Shown: positions 26,860-39,182 of the stretch, piece after piece
How the letters are laid out: every line of letters starts with the position of its first letter
How positions within the stretch are numbered: the first letter of the stretch is position 1
DNA from: Euphorbia lathyris
Taxonomy: Eukaryota > Streptophyta > Magnoliopsida > Malpighiales > Euphorbiaceae
DNA length: 64,000 bases
Assembly: GCF_963576675.1 (NCBI RefSeq)
Contig: NC_088911.1
Span: forward strand, 33,192,256-33,256,255
Direction: 5' to 3'
Translations under genes and position numbers: made by a program
Notes under the pieces: generated by a model
Told to the model about the DNA's origin: nothing
The model's database searches: none
Seen by the model: the letters and a program-made list of their open reading frames with translations, nothing else

Positions 26860-27170
26860 GTTTTTCCTCTTTATTTACTGTCTTGTCATTTGCCTTTATT
26901 TTCTATCCTGCCATTATGCTTTGTAAAACCCCACTATGCGCCTATTATTAGTTGAGATTGTGGTATTAAGTGAGGGGGTTTTAGTCTTTAGTCACCTAGG
27001 GTTGGTAATGTATTTAAGCCCAAAATTTATAAGAACACTTAACTTTTATAAATATATTTCATATATATTTTCTCATTGGTAGTAAGGTTTCTACCTTGAT
27101 GAGATTCATTCCTTCTAGTTAAATTAGAGAAGAGATTAATTCTTTGTTGATTTACGATTATAATCAACGT
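26860..27170 (+). mobile_element. Possible 3' LTR of the gypsy remnant
   Basis: After the integrase remnant comes text with an LTR-like layout (taatgtatttaagccc, then tttataaatatatttc, then a pyrimidine-rich leader-like stretch). No second copy is in the window, so this rests on position and style only. Confidence 0.3.
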
Positions 27171-27945
27171 TATTACCACATATCTGTATCATTATATGAA
27201 ATGATGAACCTTTGCATCCGAAATTCAAAAAACTCATAGGGTAATGATAAAATTGACATTCAAATAGATATTTATATCTACCATGAGAAGAACTACAATC
27301 AAGAACAGAGTATTTTGTACGATTGGAAAGAAAATGGTAATTTCTATTCTCATCCTTCAATCTAACAAAAAATTGCTGTTTTTCGTGTTTTTTTATCGCA
27401 TTTTCATATTTTTCGTGTTTTCGGTTTTCCATTTTTTGTATTTTTCTCATTTTTATGTTTTACGTTGATTTTAACCGTGTAAATAAAATTTTATGATTAC
27501 ATTTAGTTAAGTAAAAATAAATATTATAATGATAATTACGTTTTATCTTTTCTTTAATTTGTGAATCAAACATCATAGTAGACCTACTCTTACCTAAACT
27601 TTTGTCTACCAACAAAAAAATAATTGGGTTGATGGTTAGCTACATTTATTCCTAATACTAGGAGAAAGTAATTATAGTACTAATAAATCCTATAATTCAC
27701 ACAAAAAGCAGTTGGAATTAATTGTTCTCATCCAAAAATACATTTAAATTTGTCTATTCAATCATAAGATTAACCATAAATGGTAAAAGTAACAATCTCC
27801 GGTTGTTCTCCACGTGGTTCCTCTATCAGACCACTTTACCCGATTTTTGACCCGCTTCCAGCCCATTGGACTGATTGTAGCCCAAAACAGTTGCTTTTTT
27901 TTTTTGAAAGAACAGTTTGCACTAGTTGTTCCATTTATTGGATAA
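27171..27945. other. Intergenic DNA
   Basis: AT-rich with a TTTTCGTGTTTT-type run at about 27375-27465 and no supported gene. It ends at the Helitron-type 3' terminus at 27946. Confidence 0.35.
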
Positions 27946-27974
27946 CTAGCTGTAGACCCGTGCAATGCACGGGT
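27946..27974 (-). repeat. Helitron 3' terminus: hairpin plus CTAG
   Basis: Perfect 8-base stem with a 3-base loop, then ctacag, CTAG and T on the minus strand. This is the classic Helitron end and lies 150 bases downstream of the helicase stop codon. Confidence 0.85.
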
Positions 27975-28123
27975 TTTATTTTTTAAAAAATAAATTCTAA
28001 AATAAATTATGTTATCTATTAAAATTATTCATGTATAAATTTTTTAAATTTATTTATTTAAACAATAATTTAAAATTATTTGTACACTAAATAAAAGTAA
28101 TTCAACAAATTGTATTTTAAGAA

Positions 28124-30084
28124 TCAGTCTGTATTATTAAATACTTCTTTAAACACTACATTTTGGGTACAATTAGATGTATTATCTTCCTCGTCACAAA
28201 TAAGAATTTTCAATCCTTTTTTTGTTGTGACTCTTGAAACCGCAACATACATTTGAGCATGGCTAAAAACAGGACGTGGAAGATATAATCCAACATGTGC
28301 AAGTGATTGACCTTGACTTTTATTGATAGTCATAGCAAAGCAAACAACTAAGGGATATTGTCTTCGTTGAAATCGAAATGGCAATCTGATGTCTGATGGA
28401 GTCAAAGTAAGCCGAGGTATGAAAACCTTCTGTCCAATGTTACAACCTGTAATTTTTGATTCTTCAATCACATGTTTTCCCAATTGTGTTACCACCAATC
28501 GTGTACCATTGCATAGCCCAAGAGTCTGATCAATATTACGAAGTAGCATAACAGGTATTTCAATCTTTAATGTCAACTTGTGATTCGGCAATCCTGAAGA
28601 ATTAATAGTATTCAAAAATTCAGGAGTATACACATCTTCATGGCTATTTGAATGACTTTCAACTTTGCAGATAGAATCTGAACTCAAGTAACATATTTCT
28701 TCTCCTGGCCATCCATACAACATATACTCATTCACCTTGTTAACAATATCCAATGTAGGTGCAAGAATGGCACGTTCTTGTAAGTATATTGGATCTTGAA
28801 TGTTTTCAATGATACTTGGATATGTACTTTTGACAATGGCTCCAATAGGATCATCAACATCTTTGATGAGTAATTCTTCGGGTATATCGAATGTAGCTTC
28901 TCCATCATTTTCCCCACCAATTGTTCCATCACCAATGCTTAAGATCCATTCAAAAAAAGATCTTAATTCTTCTGTATCAGTATTTGAATCTCGACTTTGA
29001 AGCCTCATGTTCTCGATTAACTGAAGTACTTTACAATATCTCCACAAGTAAGATGAATTTATTGTAGATGATACTATGTTCTGTCTGCTAGCTTTTGGAA
29101 TAACAGGCAATATTTGTCTGAAATCTCCACCCAAAACAACAACCTTTCCACCAAAAGGCAAAGCCATGCTATTACTATTTTGGAAGCGCATGATATCACG
29201 TAAAGTCCTATCAAATGCTTCAAAACAATGTTTATGAACCATAGGAGCCTCATCCCATATAATAAGTTGTGCTTTAATGAGTAGTTCAGCTAATGGGCTT
29301 CCTTGTTTGATGTTGCAAGTAGAATCTTCAGTGATTAGTATGGGTATACCAAATCGAGAATGTGCAGTTCGACCACCAGGCATAAGGAGAGACGCAATTC
29401 CACTTGATGCTACTGTTAGGACAATATCACCTTTAGCTCTAAGGAAAGATGACAAAGTCCTCCATATGAATGTCTTCCCAGATCCTCCAAATCCATAAAC
29501 AAAAAAGAAACCACCATTTTTCGATCCAATTTCCTTGATAATTGTTTCGAACACCATTTTTTTATCACTATTTAAAGACAATATAAGATGGTTACTTTCT
29601 TCTTCCAACAACCCCCTATCATAACCAAGTTCATCTTGAATGAGACTATTTCTTCCTTCCTCAATTAGGCATGCATCTGGGAATGGTAATGAAGGGTAAT
29701 CTCTTAAGCTTTTCCCATTTCTATTCAGATTTTTCTCTATCTCAGAAAGTGTGAAGTTTTTTAACTGCTCATCATCCATTTGCAAATCTAGAAAACAAAA
29801 TATGATACAGAAAATAAAAGTGTTATTTATTGGATCATAATTTTCATTTCTATTATCATATATTTGATTGATTTTGATTTTGTAAATAAACAATGCAATG
29901 TTGATATCCATCCTACTATGTTTTATGTGAAATTTTTGAATTCAAATATAAGTAAAGATAAATTAAAGAATGCATTATAAATGTATTACCTTGGTTATTA
30001 AGGAGCCTTCGTTGGCGATATAGGATGTCATCGGAAAGTAAATGCCATGTTTGATTCCAAACTGATTCCGGACTTGTAATGCAA
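28124..30084 (-). CDS. Helitron Pif1-like helicase, N-terminal Rep part missing
   Basis: The main exon runs from 29791 down to 28124 without a stop. A second exon (about 30084-29999) joins it through a GT-AG intron that restores the conserved text QRRLLNNQ / DLQMDDEQ. All Pif1 superfamily 1B motifs are present: Walker A GFGGSGKT, Walker [21 protein letters not shown], and the C-terminal [10 protein letters not shown] and YVAVSRV. In Helitrons this helicase is fused behind a Rep (HUH endonuclease) domain for rolling-circle transposition. Here upstream sequence is RPA-like instead and no HUH motif is visible, so the protein is a 5'-truncated relic that might still be translated. An open frame through the intron gives an alternative longer start (29911). 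A host Pif1 is unlikely given the adjoining Helitron end. Confidence 0.85.
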
Positions 30085-30240
30085 TTTGAGAACAATAGAG
30101 AAGTATTGAAAAATTAAAGTTTATTTATCGAATTAGATAGTGTTGCACAACCTTTTTAATGTAGTTGAACAATTAAAGTTTATTTAACCAAAAGTTAAAA
30201 TAATACAATAATCGAAAGAATATATAATAATAACTTTACC

Positions 30241-31139
30241 TCGCCATTCTCCAATTTTTGCATATTGAAAAATGATTACTTTTGGATAATTACTTGATGC
30301 AAAGTATGATTGAATGTCTACAGCATAGTGATCCCAAAAAGTGCACTTAATTTCATTTTGGCTAGATAAAATTACAAAAATAATAATGGATTAGTATTAA
30401 GCCAAAAAAAATTGTAATTCACTCATTATGAGAAAATGTCCAAGTTTAATTAATTCGTATTTCAAAAAATGATAAATGATCCAAAAAAAATTGTATTGTT
30501 TCTTACTGATGGTCCATCAAAATTACATGTTCACCAATAGACAGTACCACTGCTATTATATCTGACAACCAATAAAAGATATAAGAAAATTAAATATAAT
30601 TAATAATAATAATAATAATATTGTTTGAAATTCACAAACTTACCAATTAAAAAATTAAGATCCACTGCTTTTGAGAGAACGTCATTTATTGATGTAAAAT
30701 AAAAAAAAAGACTTTTTAATTTGCGGACAATCTATTTCTTGTACACATGTTTTATACATGAACCTTAACTCGTATTTATGCGCTGACGCCCTATATTTTC
30801 CTCCATTCTCAATCACCTGGAAACATTCAAAGGCATATGTCTTTCCTTCTTCTAAAACATCTACAAACTTCTTGAGACAATTTTGATACAATTGAGCTTC
30901 AATAGTTGAATCCTGTTTTTCATGAAAATAAATTTATTTAAGCATAACCACAAAATAAACATGTTAAAATTATGATTATGTTAAGAGTTTGAAAAAATTA
31001 CATGTTCATCTAAAAATACCATGCCTAATCCCTCATTTTTCTGTTGTGAGATGTTCCATAGTCTTATGATTCGAGCTTTGAACCTCCATTTTTCTTTAGT
31101 CGCATTAATGTCGGAGACGAAATCGTATTTTGGAGCCAT
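30241..31139 (-). CDS. RPA70-like (OB-fold) gene fragment of Helitron origin
   Basis: Exon-like blocks on the minus strand resemble plant replication protein A large-subunit relatives carried by Helitrons. Exon 1 (31139 to about 31002) starts MAPKYDFVSDINATKEKWRF. Exon 2 (about 30912-30682) has LEEGKTYAFECFQVI, NGGKYRAS and YELRFMY. Further blocks are DIIAVVLSIGEHVILMDHQ (about 30565-30510) and IKCTFWDHYAVDIQ to KIGEWR (about 30360-30242). RPA proteins bind single-stranded DNA through OB folds. The intron borders of the last blocks are uncertain. Simple splicing from the last block to the helicase exon puts the two out of frame, so a single fusion protein is not supported. Confidence 0.65.
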
Positions 31140-32561
31140 TACTTTTTTGAGATTCAAAGGGAATGAATATAAAAAAAACGTAATAAAACAATGAACCCAT
31201 AAATAGTATATATAGATTTATATTTGAAGAGTTATTTTAAAATTAAAATTGGTAAATTTTATATACGAATGATTTGTTAGATAGATTGATGCTTATCTTT
31301 TTTTTTTAATTTAAATTTATTAATTTTCACAAGTTTAATCCATATTAACAATTATATTTTTTTTAATAAAATTATCTTTTTCGGTTTAAGTGGGAAGTAG
31401 AGTCCAAAAAATATAGGAATGATTTGTTAGATAGATTGGGTTAGATTGATTAAGTGGGAAGTAGAGTCCAAAAAATCTAACTAATATATATGTTTTTTTT
31501 TGAAACAATAACTAATATATATCTTATGTTTATCTTCTTTTTTTTTAATTTAAATTTCTTATTTATCTATATTGACGGTTAAGTGGGAAGTCTTTTAAAC
31601 ATATGAATAAATCTTAAAATTTGGGATCTTGCTATTAGATTCATAGATAAACATGAATAAATTTTCAAATTTTATTGATAATTTATTATAATTAAAATCA
31701 ATGATATATACGTACCATTTAAATTGACTTTTATTGTTTATTAATTATTGGATCCATATGTAAATTTTAACCATTAGTGAAGGATAGTCTTTTCTTTTTA
31801 AACATTTAATTTTTTCCTCCTAACCAGCTAAATGGCCTCAAAATAAAAACAAATTAAAAAATTAAAATTGATTTAGAATATTACAAATTATTGAAAATTT
31901 CAATTTTAAGTTCATAAGTTTAGTAGTTACAATTTAAAAAAAATATAAAATTGAATGAGTTTTATATTATATTTTGAAATTTAGTGATAAAAAATGAGTA
32001 AAATTCAGTTAGATTAGAAGATAGAAATTTGATCCATATGAGATTTTATGGAGTTAGATTAGAAGTTAGAAATTTGATAGTACAATAATTAGAAATTTGA
32101 TAGTACAATAATTAGGAATTTGAGATTTGATAAGTTAGAAATTTGAGTTAATTTAAGTTATAATACACTTGTTTTTTGAAGAAAAAAAAAATTTATAATA
32201 CACATATTAAGTGACAATAATTTAGAAAAAAATTTAAAAGAATATAACATTAGAAAACAAAGTTTGTAGTTTCAAATAAAAGTAGAGTAGATCAGTATAA
32301 TTAATTATTACTTCGTATTAAACTTAGTACATGGATAATTAGAAAGGGAAATTAAAAAGGACAATTGCTTAAGCCTAAACAAATCAAAAAATTCAACAGG
32401 TTGATAATAAAAGATAAAAATGAATCTCATCACTTAACAAAAGTTTCTTTTACAATTTCTCCTGCACTTTTGGAAGTGGAAGAACTTGGAGTTCATATGT
32501 CAGCAACTCTCCCCCTTGCTACTTTTTATTTTGCATTGTTTTAAATGAAAAAATAATAATC
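31140..32561. other. AT-rich DNA between RPA-like and AVT1-like exons
   Basis: No gene seen. A direct repeat, aagtgggaagtagagtccaa, occurs at about 31388 and 31451, and aatgatttgttagatagattg at about 31268 and 31418. A possible alternative Helitron 5' end lies at about 31216 on the minus strand. Confidence 0.4.
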
Positions 32562-33116
32562 TTAATAAGTTGTAGCTGCTTTAGCATTAACAAAATTATA
32601 GCAACACAACGCTTTGTGGTACTGATGAAACCCAACTCCACCTGCCGTACCAAGTACAGCTACACAACTAATGATCACAACTGTTGCTAAAACACCACCA
32701 GCTGCATAACAGGAACAAAAATGAAGAATAAATTATGACATGAATATCAATTATCAATGTTAGATGAATCAATACTAAAGAAACATCAGAAAGCAAAGTT
32801 TGCAAAACCTGAAAGATATGAGATAACACGAAGATCTCTTAGCCACACGGTTGGCAAGACAAGAATAGCAGTTAAGATTCCGAAGAAATGCAAAGAATCA
32901 AGTTGAAAGCCACCCCAATTGAAGGATGTTCCAGGAAACAACCTGGAAAGGTTATCACCCTCCAGAGTAATAAATTCCACACAATATGACTACAGATATC
33001 CAAATTAAATTTCAGTAATATTCATCTTGACAATATCAATATTAGAAGATCAAAATATATACACATGAAAAATAGAAATCAGACTCAGTTTCACTTACAT
33101 ATAACTCTATGTACGT
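32562..33116 (-). pseudogene. AVT1-like vacuolar amino-acid transporter gene fragment
   Basis: Three exons splice in frame: an 18-base microexon (33116-33099, TYIELY), 32989-32809 ([18 protein letters not shown] ... [16 protein letters not shown]) and 32701-32562 (AGGVLATVVII ... GVGFHQYHKAL), the last running into a stop. The text matches the middle of AVT1-type transporters of the AAAP family, which move neutral amino acids across the tonoplast by proton exchange. The family is usually about 400-550 residues with about 10-11 membrane segments; only about 112 residues are here. Upstream exons are absent, with a gypsy element 170 bases further on, and homology stops after FHQYHKAL. It is thus a fragment, plausibly captured by the Helitron. 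Confidence 0.85.
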
Positions 33117-33292
33117 CTGCATCAAGAATCAAAATGCAATAATATCAGAAACTTAATATGTTGTTGAAGCAAAATAATTAACTTTAAAAGCAATATCAAG
33201 AATCAAAATGTACAACAGCGATCAAAATCTATACAGCTGTTATATCTGGTAGAAGTAAAATTGATATTGATTAGAGATATTAAGGGTAAATC

Positions 33293-35604
33293 TGTAACCC
33301 CCTCACTTGGATCACATGATATCTCACACAATATTAGTTATAGACATGCTTTCAATTCTCAATCATATAAACTTCAATCTCATATAAACTTTACATATTA
33401 TACACAAGAGAAAGCATTTACAATTTATAATACACGTTTAAGTCATTATCCTGCATAGAGGATTTACAAAACAAAAGTACATCACAAGACTCCAAAATAC
33501 CTAGATGAGAATGGACTGACACTGCCGGTGCGACCTTAAGCAAGAAGAACTCCTCCTAACCTGTAAAATCTGTTGGCAAGGGGTGAGCTGCCTACTCAAT
33601 AATCATATTACGCATATATGTATACAAAAGTAATGTAAAGAACACAGATCAAAATATATCATCAGTACCAAGTTAGAATTATCAATAGAAAGATATTCAC
33701 TTGTTTCACTTATTATAGTAATACTTATTTTAGTAAGTAAGGCCTTGCTATACTTAGACAATCTATTTAAAATGGTCCTTGGGCCTAATCTGTATTCCGG
33801 CTCACTAAATTCGGAATACAATCATCTGTACGGAGGAGTTACACTCAACTCACGTTCTCATATATCTCAACACATGTGCTTCCGACTCACAATATTCGGA
33901 TAGCACTCTCAACTTGGACCATTTCACATATCCATCTAAGCAAGCTTATATTCATTTATAATCCAACCATTATCCAGTTCCAGTATGTGCACAAGGCTCA
34001 ACATGCCGTATTTACTCATAACACTGCAACATACTCAATCATATCACTTTCTTATCAATCATGACGTATCACAAACAGTCAAACATTATCCACATCATTC
34101 ACATCAGATTCAACCACATCTCACACTCAACAAGTCACAAGGCACAATACATTCATACACATATATAAGCAATATGCTTACCGTCGCACTTGGTTCGATC
34201 TATTCAACACGATCGGGTGTGCGTTCAATTGCACCTTGCCCTCCTAATGTCACATAACATTTATACAATTAGCCTTAACATAAACTTAATAAAAAAATAT
34301 AAACTAATGAATGCTATATGATTTACAAGACACTAACTCCACAAAGTTCATGCAATCTAATCCTTTTGTCTTAGATCATCACATGACCTACTTGCACACA
34401 TTCTGCCATAACTTTCTCTATATTAATCCAAATGCCCTGATTCTTGAACCTACTGAAACTAGACATATATGGGTATAACATATCCAAAATTCACTTTAAT
34501 ATAACTTCTACACAATATATGGCATGCAAAATGATTCTGTCCTGTTTCCAGCCAAGAAACAGACTATCCAGATTTGCATCTACCATAATGCACTCAACCT
34601 ATCTCACACTAAACACAATGGATTGCCAAAACCTTTTACAGACATATACTTTAAGTAGTTAGGAACACTTTTGTATAAATAACCTTTCTCAAATTATGAA
34701 TCTAAGGTCCTCAAAATGCTACATCAACATGGCTGCCTCACATGACATTCAATTTCGAGGCAGTCATGTTCCATCTAGGTTTTCTTCATCTATATATGGA
34801 ATTAAAGTCCCATATTTACAGAGGGTTTCATAACACATATAGCAACATATGTTATTCTTTATGTATCTTCAAATTCGAAGAATATCAATATGAAAAACAT
34901 GCTCCAAAATGACTGAAAGCGGTACCCTAGATTTCTGTTTAGGGCACTTGATACATATCTTTCATTGGGACAGCCTAAAACCAATTCAAACAACACCAAA
35001 ACTCAACAAACTCAATCAAAACTCATCCACAACAAATCCTATGATAATACCTAGGTATTTCAGAATCTCAAACTCATAGAAAACAAGCTAAAACAGCATA
35101 CTAACCTTCAACTTGTGTCTATCACCTAGTATGCTTCCTAACTTGACTTGTTTGGTTTGAAAATGGAAGAAATTGGAAGATTTTTCTTTGGAGAGGTTTA
35201 GGGTATGAACAAGGAAGGTTTTTCTGAAGCTTTGGTCGAAATTGTGGCTGGAATAAATAAAGAATGAGTTGTGCACATCATTTGGCAAATGAAGAGGAGT
35301 ATTTTGTCTTAATATTGGGGTGACATCTCGTGCTTGCTCACAAACCTCAAATTCAGCCCTCCTAAAGTGTAAATTAATCAATTTAGGACATATGAATTCA
35401 TTCATTCATTCATTTAAGTCCTAACTCAATTAACCAATCGTTACATCTTAACGATACACTAATCGTCTACTAATCGCACGGTAATCGCATTATGCATATG
35501 AAACTTCTAATGACAATGCGATGAATCTAAAATGTATGTATTCAATCATGAAAACATATATGAATGTGGGAAGATGTATATGTTAGGGTTTTAGGGATGT
35601 TACA
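33293..35604 (-). repeat. 3' LTR of the gypsy element (2312 bp)
   Basis: Left copy in window coordinates; 3' copy relative to transcription. It pairs with 40532-42842. Small open frames inside it occur in both copies and are not genes. Confidence 0.95.
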
Positions 35605-35639
35605 GTTCTTCCCCCCTTAAAGAATTTCGTCCCCGAAAT

Positions 35640-38600
35640 TCACTTACCAGAAGCTTCAAATAGGTAAGGATATTGTGTCCTCATATTTTCTTCCACCTCC
35701 CAAGTTGCCTCATCAAGTGTTTGATTATGACTCCATCTCACCTTAACCATTGGAATTTCACGGTTTCTGAGTCGTTTCATTTCTCGTCCCAAAATCTCTA
35801 AAGGTTGCTCACGAATAGTCAAGTCTGTGTTCACTATTGCAATCTCAGGTTCAGGAATCATATGACTTGGGTCTGATCTATATCTTCTTAATACTGACAC
35901 GTGAAATACATCATGTATTAAAGACAATTCTGGTGGTAAAGCTAACCTATAAGCCAATGGTCCAACTCTCTCAACGATCTCATAAGGCCCAATGTATCTT
36001 GGATTCAACTTCCCTCTTCTGCCAAAACGAACTATTCCTTTCCATGGGGATATTTTTAAAAACACTTTATCTCCAACTTTATATTCCATCTCCCTTCGGT
36101 GCTGATCCACATAGGCTTTCTGACGTTCCTGTGCAGCTTTTAAATACTTCTTTATGACATTGATCTTCTCAACAGTTTCCTGGACTAACTCAGGTCCTTC
36201 TAATTGCCTCATTCCTTCAACATCCCAACATATAGGGCTTCTACATGGTCTTCCATATAATGCCTCATAAGGTGCCATGCCTATACTCGAATGATAACCA
36301 TTATTATAAGCAAACTCCATAAGAGGTAAATGTATATCCCACTCACCTTGGAAATTAAGAACACAAGCTCTCATCATATCCTCTAAGGTCTGAATAGTTC
36401 TTTCTGATTGTCCATCTGTCTGTGGATGAAAAGCTGTACTGAAATGCAATTTTGTTCCCAAGGAGTGCTGTAAACTGCCCCGAAATCTAGGATCACGATC
36501 TGAAACAATAGATATAGGTACTCCATGCAATCTCACAATTTGTTCCACATAAAGTCTAGCCAATTTATCCATCGAGTCTGTCTGTTGAACCGGTAGAAAG
36601 TGAGCAGATTTTGTAAGTCTATCCACTATCACCCATATACTATCGTGTCTACGCCTTGTTCTTGGTAATCCCATCACAAAATCCATAGTGATCCTCTCCC
36701 ATTTCCACTCCGGTATGGTTAAAGGTTTTAGTTTTCCCACGGGAGCTTGATGTTCGGCTTTAACCTGTTGACATGTCAAACATTTGGAAACAAAATCAGA
36801 TACATCTTTCTTCATTGTAGGCCACCAGTAAAAAGGTCTCAAATTTCTGTACATCTTTGTCATTCCTGGGTGCATAGCATAAGGAGAATTATGTGCTTCC
36901 TGTAGAATTTCTGATTTTAAATCTGCTACATCTGGAACACATAATCGACTACCTATCATCATAGTCCCATCATGTTCCACAGAAATATCAGGTCTTTTAC
37001 CTTGTTGTACACGATTTCGCATTTTCTGTAAATAAGGATCGTGCCATTGCGCTTCTTGGATCCTTTCTTTCAAATCTGGTTTTACCCGTAGTGTAGCCAT
37101 CAAACCTGTTACTTCATTTACTTCTAACTGCACATCCATGGCTCGCATCTCCACTAGTGAATTTAAACTATAACTCTTCATACTAGCCACAATATCAACA
37201 CTCTTTCTACTCAAAGCATCTGCAACCACATTAGCCTTTCCTAGATGGTAATCTATTGTACAATCATAATCTTTTAATAGCTCAATCCATCGTCTTTGTC
37301 TTAGGTTCAGCTCCTTTTGTGTAAAGATGTACTTCAAACTCTTATGATCAGTGAGAATCTGAAATGTCTCCCCATATAGATAATGTCTCCATACCTTCAA
37401 TGCATGGATGACTGCTGCCAACTCTAAGTCGTGTGTGGGGTAATTCATCTCATGAGGTCTCAGTTGCCTAGAAGCATATGCAATAACTTTCCCATTTTGC
37501 ATTAGAACACATCCCAAACCTTGTCCCGAGGCATCTGTATAAACAACAAAGCCACCACCTTCAGAAGGTAACACTAACACTGGTGCAGAAGTCAATCTCT
37601 TCTTTAGTTCCTCAAAGCTTTGGTGACATTTATCATTCCACTGGAATACAACGCCCTTTCTCAGCAATTTAGTTAATGGACCTGCAATCAGAGAAAACCC
37701 CTCTACAAATCTCCTGTAATAACCAGCTAACCCAAGAAAACTCCTAAGCTCTGTAACGTTCTTTGGCGGTTCCCATTCATCAATAGCTTTAATTTTGGAA
37801 GGGTCGGGTTGAACCCCTTCACCTGACACCACATGACCAAGGAATACAACTTCATCCATCCAAAATTCACATTTGCTCAGCTTTGCATACATCTGATTAT
37901 CTCGTAAAATTTTCAAAACAATTCTCAAATGTTGTTCATGCTCACCCACAGTCCTTGAGTACACTAGGATATCATCAATGAACACCACAACAAACGTATC
38001 TAGATATGGCTGAAAAGTCTTGTTCATTAATGCCATGAAAGCTGCAGGAGCATTAGTCAAGCCAAAAGGCATCACAAGAAACTCAAAATGACCATACCTT
38101 GTACGAAAAGCAGTTTTAGGTATGTCAGCTTCTGCAACTCTCAACTGCCAATAGCCCGATCTTAGATCAATCTTTGAAAAATGACGAGCTCCTCTAAGCT
38201 GATCTAGCAAATCATCAATCCGAGGCAATGGATACTTATTTTTCACTATCATTCTATTCAATTGTCTGTAATCAATACACAATCGCATACTTCCATCTTT
38301 CTTCTTCATAAATAATGCAGGTGCTCCCCACGGTGAAGTACTGGGTCGTATAAACCCCTTCTCAAGTAGTTCTTCTATTTGTTTCTTCAATTCTTGTAAT
38401 TCCATTGGAGCCATTCTATATGGAGCAATTGATATAGGAGATACTCCTAGCATGGTCTCAATAGGAAAATCAATCTCCCTATGAGGTGGTAATCCTGGTA
38501 GTTCATCTACGAATACATCTGCAAAATCTCTCACCACTGGAATATTCTCCAATTTACCTCCATCCTCCCTAGTGTCCACAACATGAGCTAAATATGCCTC

Positions 38601-39167
38601 ACACCCATTTCTAATCCATCTGATTGCTTGAATTGAAGATATTAAACAAGACGGCACAACCTTTCTCTCCCCAACAAATAACACAGTTGATTCTGAATTA
38701 AAATGTAACACAACTTCCTTTGAACAACAATCAACTTTAGCTTCATATTTACACAGCCAATCCATCCCCAAAATAATATCAAATTCTCTAAACCCCATAA
38801 CTACTAAATCTATAGGGAACTCACTTCCCCTCACTTTTATAGGACAATCTCTCAGAACCTGATTTACAATAACATTATTCCCAACTAGTAGGATAACTCC
38901 CACATCATATCCTAATGGTTCTACCTTCCCATTTATTTTCAATATAAACTCAGGTGTTATGTATGAATGAGTGGATCCAGGGTCAATCAAAACAAAAGCT
39001 AAGGTATCAAGGATAGAAATTGTACCGGATATAACCTCTGGTGCTATTTGAGCTTCACCCCTCGTCATATTGAAGGCTCTATTTCGTGGTAAATTTTGTG
39101 TCTGTCCACCCATAGGAGCATCATGTCTGCCCCCTTTACCTCCTCCTCGACCTCTGCCTCTATCCAC
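35640..39167 (-). CDS. pol: Gypsy pol polyprotein (protease, RT, RNase H, integrase, chromodomain)
   Basis: An open frame of 1175 codons. In order: aspartic protease ([11 protein letters not shown] near residue 60-70), reverse transcriptase with FIDDILVYS (about 395-403), RNase H with [10 protein letters not shown] (about 540), integrase zinc finger H-x-H-x-C-LTC (about 757-800), integrase core, and a C-terminal chromodomain-like segment with VKVRWSHN and ATWEVEE (about 1135-1165). The chromodomain-type tail marks a chromovirus, best matching Tekay/Del. It shares the reading frame of gag; an in-frame TGA lies just before it (39185-39183). The first codon here is GTG, so no independent start is implied. 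Catalytic motifs look intact. Confidence 0.95.
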   Translation of the reverse strand: MDRGRGRGGGKGGRHDAPMGGQTQNLPRNRAFNMTRGEAQIAPEVISGTISILDTLAFVLIDPGSTHSYITPEFILKINGKVEPLGYDVGVILLVGNNVIVNQVLRDCPIKVRGSEFPIDLVVMGFREFDIILGMDWLCKYEAKVDCCSKEVVLHFNSESTVLFVGERKVVPSCLISSIQAIRWIRNGCEAYLAHVVDTREDGGKLENIPVVRDFADVFVDELPGLPPHREIDFPIETMLGVSPISIAPYRMAPMELQELKKQIEELLEKGFIRPSTSPWGAPALFMKKKDGSMRLCIDYRQLNRMIVKNKYPLPRIDDLLDQLRGARHFSKIDLRSGYWQLRVAEADIPKTAFRTRYGHFEFLVMPFGLTNAPAAFMALMNKTFQPYLDTFVVVFIDDILVYSRTVGEHEQHLRIVLKILRDNQMYAKLSKCEFWMDEVVFLGHVVSGEGVQPDPSKIKAIDEWEPPKNVTELRSFLGLAGYYRRFVEGFSLIAGPLTKLLRKGVVFQWNDKCHQSFEELKKRLTSAPVLVLPSEGGGFVVYTDASGQGLGCVLMQNGKVIAYASRQLRPHEMNYPTHDLELAAVIHALKVWRHYLYGETFQILTDHKSLKYIFTQKELNLRQRRWIELLKDYDCTIDYHLGKANVVADALSRKSVDIVASMKSYSLNSLVEMRAMDVQLEVNEVTGLMATLRVKPDLKERIQEAQWHDPYLQKMRNRVQQGKRPDISVEHDGTMMIGSRLCVPDVADLKSEILQEAHNSPYAMHPGMTKMYRNLRPFYWWPTMKKDVSDFVSKCLTCQQVKAEHQAPVGKLKPLTIPEWKWERITMDFVMGLPRTRRRHDSIWVIVDRLTKSAHFLPVQQTDSMDKLARLYVEQIVRLHGVPISIVSDRDPRFRGSLQHSLGTKLHFSTAFHPQTDGQSERTIQTLEDMMRACVLNFQGEWDIHLPLMEFAYNNGYHSSIGMAPYEALYGRPCRSPICWDVEGMRQLEGPELVQETVEKINVIKKYLKAAQERQKAYVDQHRREMEYKVGDKVFLKISPWKGIVRFGRRGKLNPRYIGPYEIVERVGPLAYRLALPPELSLIHDVFHVSVLRRYRSDPSHMIPEPEIAIVNTDLTIREQPLEILGREMKRLRNREIPMVKVRWSHNQTLDEATWEVEENMRTQYPYLFEASGK

Positions 39168-39182
39168 TCCAGCTGCACCACC

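Noticed and set aside
28124..29911. Helicase as a host PIF1 gene
   Set aside because: The text around QRRLLNN and the nearby hairpin-CTAG end are those of Helitrons, and the N-terminal part of a host PIF1 is absent.
33603..35405. Open frames of 62-105 codons within the left LTR, repeated at 40842-42643
   Set aside because: They occur at the same places in both LTRs, lack known domains, and are explained by the repeated LTR sequence.
35837..36157. Plus-strand open frame of 106 codons inside pol
   Set aside because: Shadow frame antisense to the integrase/chromodomain region of pol.
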